A stretch of 64,000 nucleotides of DNA from assembly GCA_009841115.1 (NCBI GenBank), contig VXML01000080.1, positions 124,001 through 188,000 of the forward strand. Reading direction: 5' to 3'. The position numbers and the translations under genes are program-made. Positions within the stretch are counted from its first letter, which is position 1; every line of letters begins with the position of its first letter. This DNA is from Gemmatimonadota bacterium (GTDB lineage: Bacteria > Latescibacterota > UBA2968 > UBA8231). Of the stretch, positions 59,211 to 64,000 are shown one piece after another. Below the pieces are notes generated by a model, which saw only the letters and a list, made by a program, of their open reading frames with translations, was not told the origin of the DNA and ran no database searches.

Positions 59211-60362
59211 GTGAAAATCACCGATGTCGAAGTTATTCATTTTCGCACCAAAAACCGCGGCCGGAGTGCTGGCTCGCGCTGGGGCTATGGCGTGTGGATT
59301 GACGACGAGGAAGTGGAAGGCACTAGTGCGATCACCAGAATCTCCACTGACGAGGGCGTTACAGGGCACATGCTGGGCGGCAACAAGGCGACTATGGAAG
59401 GTGCCATCAAAAACCTCCTAGTCGGCGAGGATCCACTAAACCGCGAGAAGTTATGGCATTGGATGGATCAGATGTCCACGTTTGGCCACAGCCTCGCCGA
59501 ACACGAACTCGGCGTTGTCGATTGTGCGCTGTGGGATCTGGCCGGGCAAAAAGCCGGCATGCCCGTGTATCAACTGTTGGGCGGCACCCGCGACAGGGTC
59601 GAAGCATACGCTAGCACGTATCCGAACTTGGGCGGCCCCGAGGTGTATGAAGAACTGGCGCGAGAGTGCGTAGCGCGCGGTTATAAGGCCTTCAAGGTAC
59701 ACGCCAACATCTGCTGGAATCCGCACACGCGGGAGCCCGCGCCGCAACTGCCGGGATTCCCCAAGGAGGATGTGGAGATTTGTCGCGCTGTGCGCGAGGC
59801 CGTGGGCGACGACATCGTGCTGATGCTTGATCCGTTTGGCGTCTATACCCTAGAGGAATCGCTGTGGGTGGCGCGGGAATTGGAAGAATTGAACTACTAC
59901 TGGTTGGAGCACCCGATGGTCGAGACACGGGTGGAGTCCTATCGCCGCCTGACGGAGCAGACCTCTATCGCCATCTGTTCCCCCGAACACGTCAAGGGCG
60001 GTCCTTTTACGCGGGCCGAGTGGCTGTTGCAGGGGGCCTGCGACATGTTGCGCATTGATGTGAATTACGGCGGCATCACCGGCTGCTGGAAGCTGATCAA
60101 CTTGTGCCAACTCTACGGCGTGCAATGTGAAATACACGGGGTTGGTGCCCCGCACGTGCATTTGGCCGCGGCCGCTCCCGAAGCCACTTGCCGCTATTAC
60201 GAACGCGGCCTCCTGCGGCCTGGGCGCGATTACGACGAGAGTCTACCGCATCTCGATCAGATTGCCGATCCCATGGACGACGAAGGGCGCGTACACGTGT
60301 CGCAGGAGCCGGGATTGGGGATAGCCTACAACTGGGATTATATCGATGACAACCGGATTTGA
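59211..60362 (+). CDS. Enolase-superfamily sugar-acid dehydratase (MR/MLE)
   Basis: A 383-aa cytosolic enolase-superfamily protein from GTG 59211 with GAGGAGG upstream. The N-terminal capping domain leads to a TIM barrel: FKVHAN is the KxH-type catalytic strand, LDPFG the first metal Asp, WLEHPM the second acid, CSPEHV the third, and CEIHGVG the His on the opposite side. This pattern fits acid-sugar dehydratases of the mandelate racemase group (fuconate/galactonate/gluconate types). Substrate not determined. It links the surface locus to sugar-acid use. Confidence 0.85.
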   Translation: MKITDVEVIHFRTKNRGRSAGSRWGYGVWIDDEEVEGTSAITRISTDEGVTGHMLGGNKATMEGAIKNLLVGEDPLNREKLWHWMDQMSTFGHSLAEHELGVVDCALWDLAGQKAGMPVYQLLGGTRDRVEAYASTYPNLGGPEVYEELARECVARGYKAFKVHANICWNPHTREPAPQLPGFPKEDVEICRAVREAVGDDIVLMLDPFGVYTLEESLWVARELEELNYYWLEHPMVETRVESYRRLTEQTSIAICSPEHVKGGPFTRAEWLLQGACDMLRIDVNYGGITGCWKLINLCQLYGVQCEIHGVGAPHVHLAAAAPEATCRYYERGLLRPGRDYDESLPHLDQIADPMDDEGRVHVSQEPGLGIAYNWDYIDDNRI

Positions 60363-60378
60363 TCGGAGGAATCGACAG

Positions 60379-61473
60379 ATGCAAAAGTGCAGTGCGATCC
60401 TAACCGTTGGCGTGCTGTGGGCATTGTCCGCCGCCGCACTGGAACGGCCGGATACCACCTTTAAAATTTTTCAGTTCCCCGCCGATCAGATCCCCCGCAT
60501 CGATGGGGATGTATCCGACTGGGGCATGGTTCCTGCTGACTACGCCATCGGCATCGATCAGTTGAAAGACACCGTACACGACAGCCCGATTGATACCACC
60601 GATCTAGACGTCACCGTGCGCGTCGGCTGGGTCAAGGGGCTAAACCGACTCTACTTTCTCTACGAAGCCTACGACGACTACTGGGATTTCAGCCACCGCG
60701 ATCTGCACAACGACATTTTGGAGATCGTCGTCGATGGCGACTTGTCCGGCGGTCCTTTGATCCCCCAACTGCGCGACGACAAGGAGACCAACGGGCTGGA
60801 GGGCCTCGACGGCCACTTCAAATTCCACGGCGTCCACGCCCAGAACTACCACGTCCTGACCCCGGCCGACGGCAAGCCTTGGACTATGGTCTGGGGTGCC
60901 AATCAGTGGATTTACGAGCTGCCTTGGGCCAATGCAGCGGCGCACTACGATTTTGCGCCGGGCGATAGCGGACACTACACGCTCGAATTTTGGATCACCC
61001 CTTTCGACTACGCCTCGGCCGACGGGCCGGAGCGCGCCGTAGAGTCGAAGCTCGAAGAGGACGCCTTGATTGGCCTGAGTTGGTGCATTCTCGACTACGA
61101 TGATGCGGAGGTTAAACAGCAGGAGTTTGAGGGCTTTTGGAACCTATCTCACAAGACGACCATGTACGGCAACGCCTCCGACCTAGTCGGCTTCCGGCTG
61201 ATGCCGCTGGAAAAAGCCTTGCGCGACCCGGTCGAGGCGCAATGGGAATTTACCGTCCTCGATATGGAACGCCGCTTGGTTGCTTTTAAGGATTTGTCCT
61301 ATGGGGATATCCACTCATGGCGTTGGGATTTCGGCGACGGCAACACCTCGACCGAGCAACACCCCATCCACCAGTACGCAGAGCCTGGGACGACCTATAC
61401 AGTCACTCTCTACGTCGAAGGCCCCGAGGGGAAGGCGCGGATGTCGAAGGTGTGGGACGTGATCGTCCGCTAA
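60379..61473 (+). CDS. Exported CBM9-like protein with C-terminal PKD domain
   Basis: A 364-aa exported protein. ATG 60379 behind CGGAGGA is preferred to the track's 60346. Signal peptide MQKCSAILTVGVLWALSAAALE. A CBM9/DOMON-like region (PRIDGDVSDWGMVPADYAIGI ... NRLYFLYEAYDDYWDF ... NDILEIVVDGDLSGGP) matches the 41482 gene's layout. Residues about 285-364 are a PKD Ig-like domain (AFKDLSYGDIHSWRWDFGDGNTS ... GTTYTVTLYVEGPEG). Probably a secreted or surface glycan-binding protein. It follows the dehydratase by 16 bases. Confidence 0.78.
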   Translation: MQKCSAILTVGVLWALSAAALERPDTTFKIFQFPADQIPRIDGDVSDWGMVPADYAIGIDQLKDTVHDSPIDTTDLDVTVRVGWVKGLNRLYFLYEAYDDYWDFSHRDLHNDILEIVVDGDLSGGPLIPQLRDDKETNGLEGLDGHFKFHGVHAQNYHVLTPADGKPWTMVWGANQWIYELPWANAAAHYDFAPGDSGHYTLEFWITPFDYASADGPERAVESKLEEDALIGLSWCILDYDDAEVKQQEFEGFWNLSHKTTMYGNASDLVGFRLMPLEKALRDPVEAQWEFTVLDMERRLVAFKDLSYGDIHSWRWDFGDGNTSTEQHPIHQYAEPGTTYTVTLYVEGPEGKARMSKVWDVIVR

Positions 61474-61494
61474 AACGGTCGAACTGAGAGTCCT

Positions 61495-63201
61495 ATGAGG
61501 CGACTCTGGCATTGGGGAGGGATCGTCTTTGTACTGGCGCTGAGTCTGCGTTTGGTGCATGCGTTCCAGATGTCGGCGAGTCCTCTTTTTACCATGCCGG
61601 CGGTGGACGCGGCTACGTATTCCGAACAGGCGGTCAGCCTAGCCGAGGGCAACTGGTTGGGACGCGGCCAAGGCCCGTTCTGGCAACCTCCGCTCTATCC
61701 TTATTTCTTGGGCTTAATCAAGCTCGCATTTCCAGAATCCTTTTACTACGTATCCCGCTTTGTGCAGGCTCTAATTGGCAGCCTTACCTGTGTGTTGCTG
61801 TACTTGGTTGGGCGACGGCTTTTTGGGTCAGGCGTCGGTTTTATCGGCGCCCTTATTGCGGCAGTGTACGGGCCGCTGATCTATTTTGACGCTCGGCTTT
61901 TGCCGGCTGGTCTTGCTACTCTTCTCACTCTTGTAAGTCTCTTGCTGTTGATGCGTGCGGTCGAGCGGCCGACGAAACCCATTTTTATAGCCTCGGGTTT
62001 TGCGCTGGGGCTGGCGTCGCTTACTGCGGCGGTTCTCGCGGCCTTGATCCCAGGTGTGGCTATCTGGCTGTTCTATTGGTTGCGGAAAAAGGCCGCGTTG
62101 GCAGTCGTTGCTTTTCTTTTAGGGGCGGTGCTGGCGATTGCGCCGGTAACGCTGAGAAATTACACCATCGGTGGGGACTTCGTGCCGATCTCCTATAATG
62201 GGGGGGTGAATTTCTACATAGGGAACAATGCAAATTCCGAACAGACGCTTGCTTTGCGTCCGGGATGGGAATGGGAGGAATTGGTTGCTCTGCCGCTGCG
62301 GGAAGGGATTACGCGCCCTTCGTCCAAGTCCTTGTTCTTTTACAGGCAGGCTCTTGAGTACATACAGGATGCGCCTCTCGATTACATGGGATTGCTGGCG
62401 GCAAAAACCGCCCAATTTTGGCGCGGTGATGAAATAGAGCGCAACCAGGAAATGTACTATTGGCGCAAGTATTCGAGTGTTCTCGCGGGTGCCTTGTGGA
62501 AATGGGGGGTGGCTTTTCCCTTTGGCTTGGTAAGCCCCCTCGCGCTGCTGGGTCTGATAGTGTACATCCGGCGGCAAGGCTTTGCTCTGCCAGTGCTTTT
62601 TGTTCTCGGCTATAGCTTCGCGGTTATTTCCTTTTTTGTCGCGGCGCGCTATCGTCTGCCGATTGTGCCGCTGCTGGTTTTGTTCGCCGCGTACGGGGGG
62701 AGTTGGCTGTATGCGAGATGGCGGCAACGCCCCTTGCGTCAAGCGCTTTTGCCGACGGCTGTTCTCGCTCTCTTGATGCTGTTGGTGAATTGGGATCTGC
62801 CGCCGATGGATGGGCGGGGTAAGGCCGCCACGCACAACGACTTGGGCAATGCCTACTTGCAACAAGGACGCTACGATTTGGCGCTGCTGAAATACGAACA
62901 GGCCACGCGGCTCGATTCGACGTATTGGCAGGCTTGGTTCAATCTCGGTTCGCTGCGGGCGCTGCGCGGAGATTTACGCGGTGCGCTGCCCATCCTCCTG
63001 AGCGTGTTGGAGCACGAGCGGGAACGCGCTGATGTGTGGAGCAATGTGGCCGGCGTCTATGTGGGGTTGGGGCAATATCAGCAGGCGGCCGAGGTTCTTG
63101 AACAGGCTGTGGTGGCAGCACCGCGCGGCGACCTATATGAAGCGTTGGAGAATGTGTACGCAATGATGGGGAAGCCGAGGCGTGATGAAGGCGAAGAATA
63201 G
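61495..63201 (+). CDS. GT39-like membrane glycosyltransferase with TPR tail
   Basis: A 568-aa inner-membrane protein. The first ~430 residues have about ten hydrophobic segments in the PMT/ArnT (GT39) style, including the acidic-loop-like MPAVDAATYSEQAVSLAEGNWLGRGQGPFWQPPLYPYFLG and a RNYTIGG periplasmic loop. The C-terminal ~110 residues are TPR helices (NDLGNAYLQQGRYDLALLKYEQATRLD; VYVGLGQYQQAAEVLEQAV). It would attach sugars from a lipid carrier to proteins or lipids at the periplasmic face. It overlaps the next gene by 17 bases. Confidence 0.82.
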   Translation: MRRLWHWGGIVFVLALSLRLVHAFQMSASPLFTMPAVDAATYSEQAVSLAEGNWLGRGQGPFWQPPLYPYFLGLIKLAFPESFYYVSRFVQALIGSLTCVLLYLVGRRLFGSGVGFIGALIAAVYGPLIYFDARLLPAGLATLLTLVSLLLLMRAVERPTKPIFIASGFALGLASLTAAVLAALIPGVAIWLFYWLRKKAALAVVAFLLGAVLAIAPVTLRNYTIGGDFVPISYNGGVNFYIGNNANSEQTLALRPGWEWEELVALPLREGITRPSSKSLFFYRQALEYIQDAPLDYMGLLAAKTAQFWRGDEIERNQEMYYWRKYSSVLAGALWKWGVAFPFGLVSPLALLGLIVYIRRQGFALPVLFVLGYSFAVISFFVAARYRLPIVPLLVLFAAYGGSWLYARWRQRPLRQALLPTAVLALLMLLVNWDLPPMDGRGKAATHNDLGNAYLQQGRYDLALLKYEQATRLDSTYWQAWFNLGSLRALRGDLRGALPILLSVLEHERERADVWSNVAGVYVGLGQYQQAAEVLEQAVVAAPRGDLYEALENVYAMMGKPRRDEGEE

Positions 63202-64000
63202 ACCTTGGTTTTTGCGTTTGGCGACTGTAGCGGTCGGCGCGGCTTTGGTGGTGGTGGCCGAGGGCTTGCTGCGGCTCGTGCCGGGGTTGGGGCCGTCACC
63301 GTTGGTCGTGACTTTGGCCGAGGACGAGGTGACCGGTGAATCGCTGCACGCGACGAGTCGGTTTTATGCGCAGCGATTTTTCGCGCAATACAAGGGTCGG
63401 CTGGCCGCAGCGGGTCAGATGGGCGAGCACTTTTTTGTAGAACCTGCGCCAGCCAACCGCTACCGCGTCGTTTTTGTCGGTGCTTCTACTGTGCAAGGTT
63501 TTCCCCATCCGCGACGCTTGGCTGCGGCGTCCTTTTTACAGGCGATGCTGGCGGATGCTTGGCCGGAGCGGGAGGTGGAGGTCGTCAATTTGGGCATTAC
63601 GTCTATTGCCAGCTTTGCGGTGGCGCAAGTAGTAGAAGATGCGTTGGCGCTGTCGCCGGATATGGTCGTCGTCTATACCGGGCACAATGAATTCTACGGG
63701 TTGTACGGGGCCGGGCGGTATCAGCGACTGAAGTACTTTTTGCGGCAACTGCATTTGACGCATCTGGTGGATGGGTTGATAGGGGGCATTGGGACTAGGG
63801 ACGAGCCGACGGATTTGATAAAGATGGCGGCTGCGCGCGGCGAGGTGCCGTTGCATGGTCCCGGTCGAGCGACGGCGGAGCAAAATTTGCGCGATAACTT
63901 GCGGCGCGTGAGTCAGCTCTGCGAGCGAGCGCAGGTGCCCTTAGTGCTGTGTACTATCGTGGCGAATGACGCGGGATTTGCACCGGTGGGATCGACGGAG
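63185..64000 (+). CDS. SGNH/GDSL hydrolase, cut by the window end
   Basis: Not in the track because it has no stop before 64000. ATG 63185 is within the previous gene's tail. The reading MKAKNRPWFLRLATVAVGAALVVVAEGLLRLVPG is a membrane anchor; RVVFVGASTVQGFP is the GxSxxxG (block I, Ser) motif of SGNH hydrolases, VNLGITSIASF block II, and VVYTGHNEFYG block III. At least 272 residues. Such proteins, often downstream of TPR glycosyltransferases, may hydrolyse or transfer acyl groups on surface glycans. The rest is outside the window. Confidence 0.75.
   Translation, partial: MKAKNRPWFLRLATVAVGAALVVVAEGLLRLVPGLGPSPLVVTLAEDEVTGESLHATSRFYAQRFFAQYKGRLAAAGQMGEHFFVEPAPANRYRVVFVGASTVQGFPHPRRLAAASFLQAMLADAWPEREVEVVNLGITSIASFAVAQVVEDALALSPDMVVVYTGHNEFYGLYGAGRYQRLKYFLRQLHLTHLVDGLIGGIGTRDEPTDLIKMAAARGEVPLHGPGRATAEQNLRDNLRRVSQLCERAQVPLVLCTIVANDAGFAPVGSTE

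Noticed and set aside
1-64000. tRNA, rRNA, integrase, transposase or origin in the window
   Set aside because: I found no cloverleaf, rRNA segment, recombinase motif or origin-like repeat cluster by reading; a covariance-model search was not possible.

Overview
This looks like a 64-kb piece of an uncultured, Gram-negative, probably marine or host-associated bacterium. GC is high in the backbone, and several accessory patches are clearly AT-richer. The envelope genes are those of a diderm: a TonB-dependent receptor, a DUF5686-like protein, two giant barrel-like proteins and a SurA-like foldase. The FlgD/CHU_C-like modules ('QNYPNPFNPS', 'FTPNGDGVND') and the paired DUF6785 membrane proteins point to the FCB-group neighbourhood, with Latescibacterota-like lineages my best guess. 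That placement is inference only; the window has no rRNA.

Layout. 1-6.5 kb: a GarR-type dehydrogenase, NAD kinase and two Rossmann epimerase-like genes. The nadK/epimerase junction has been opened twice by AT-rich accessory cassettes (EcsC + unknown + PD-(D/E)XK; DUF4160 + partner), each leaving a copy of the junction sequence. 6.5-15.8 kb: a secreted FlgD-dockerin-sorbosone dehydrogenase fusion, a BCCT betaine-type transporter followed by a TonB receptor with a strong terminator, and an orphan Ig-repeat surface protein. 15.8-32.7 kb: a HAD dehalogenase-like gene, then what reads as a complete N-methylglutamate pathway for methylamine oxidation, mgsA-mgsB-mgsC-gmaS-mgdA-mgdB-mgdC. The last subunit (mgdD, SoxG-like) lies about 6.8 kb away, behind a DUF5686 gene, a DUF6785 gene and a decayed hsdM joined to a Schlafen/AlbA_2 gene. 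32.7-39.2 kb: a minus-strand run of CFA-type methyltransferase, a second DUF6785 protein, rhamnose mutarotase, trkA and trkH. 39.3-56.8 kb: an orphan family-5 solute-binding protein, a CBM9-like secreted protein, three tandem discoidin/FlgD-like paralogues, two tandem barrel-like paralogues of about 930 residues and a lipoprotein parvulin. This reads as one surface-assembly locus. 57.0-59.2 kb: an AT-rich defence-like islet (HsdR_N-type nuclease, unknown protein, HEPN protein). 59.2-64 kb: an enolase-superfamily dehydratase, a CBM9-PKD protein, a GT39/TPR membrane protein and an SGNH hydrolase cut by the window end.

How the genes may work together: BCCT plus TonB receptor could bring in methylated amines or their precursors. 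GmaS, MgsABC and MgdABCD would convert methylamine through gamma-glutamylmethylamide and N-methylglutamate to a tetrahydrofolate-bound one-carbon unit plus glutamate. The surface locus looks built for binding polymeric extracellular ligands. Several genes are broken or reduced (epimerase frameshift, HAD relic, hsdM relic, decapitated epimerase copy), so the accessory regions are turning over.
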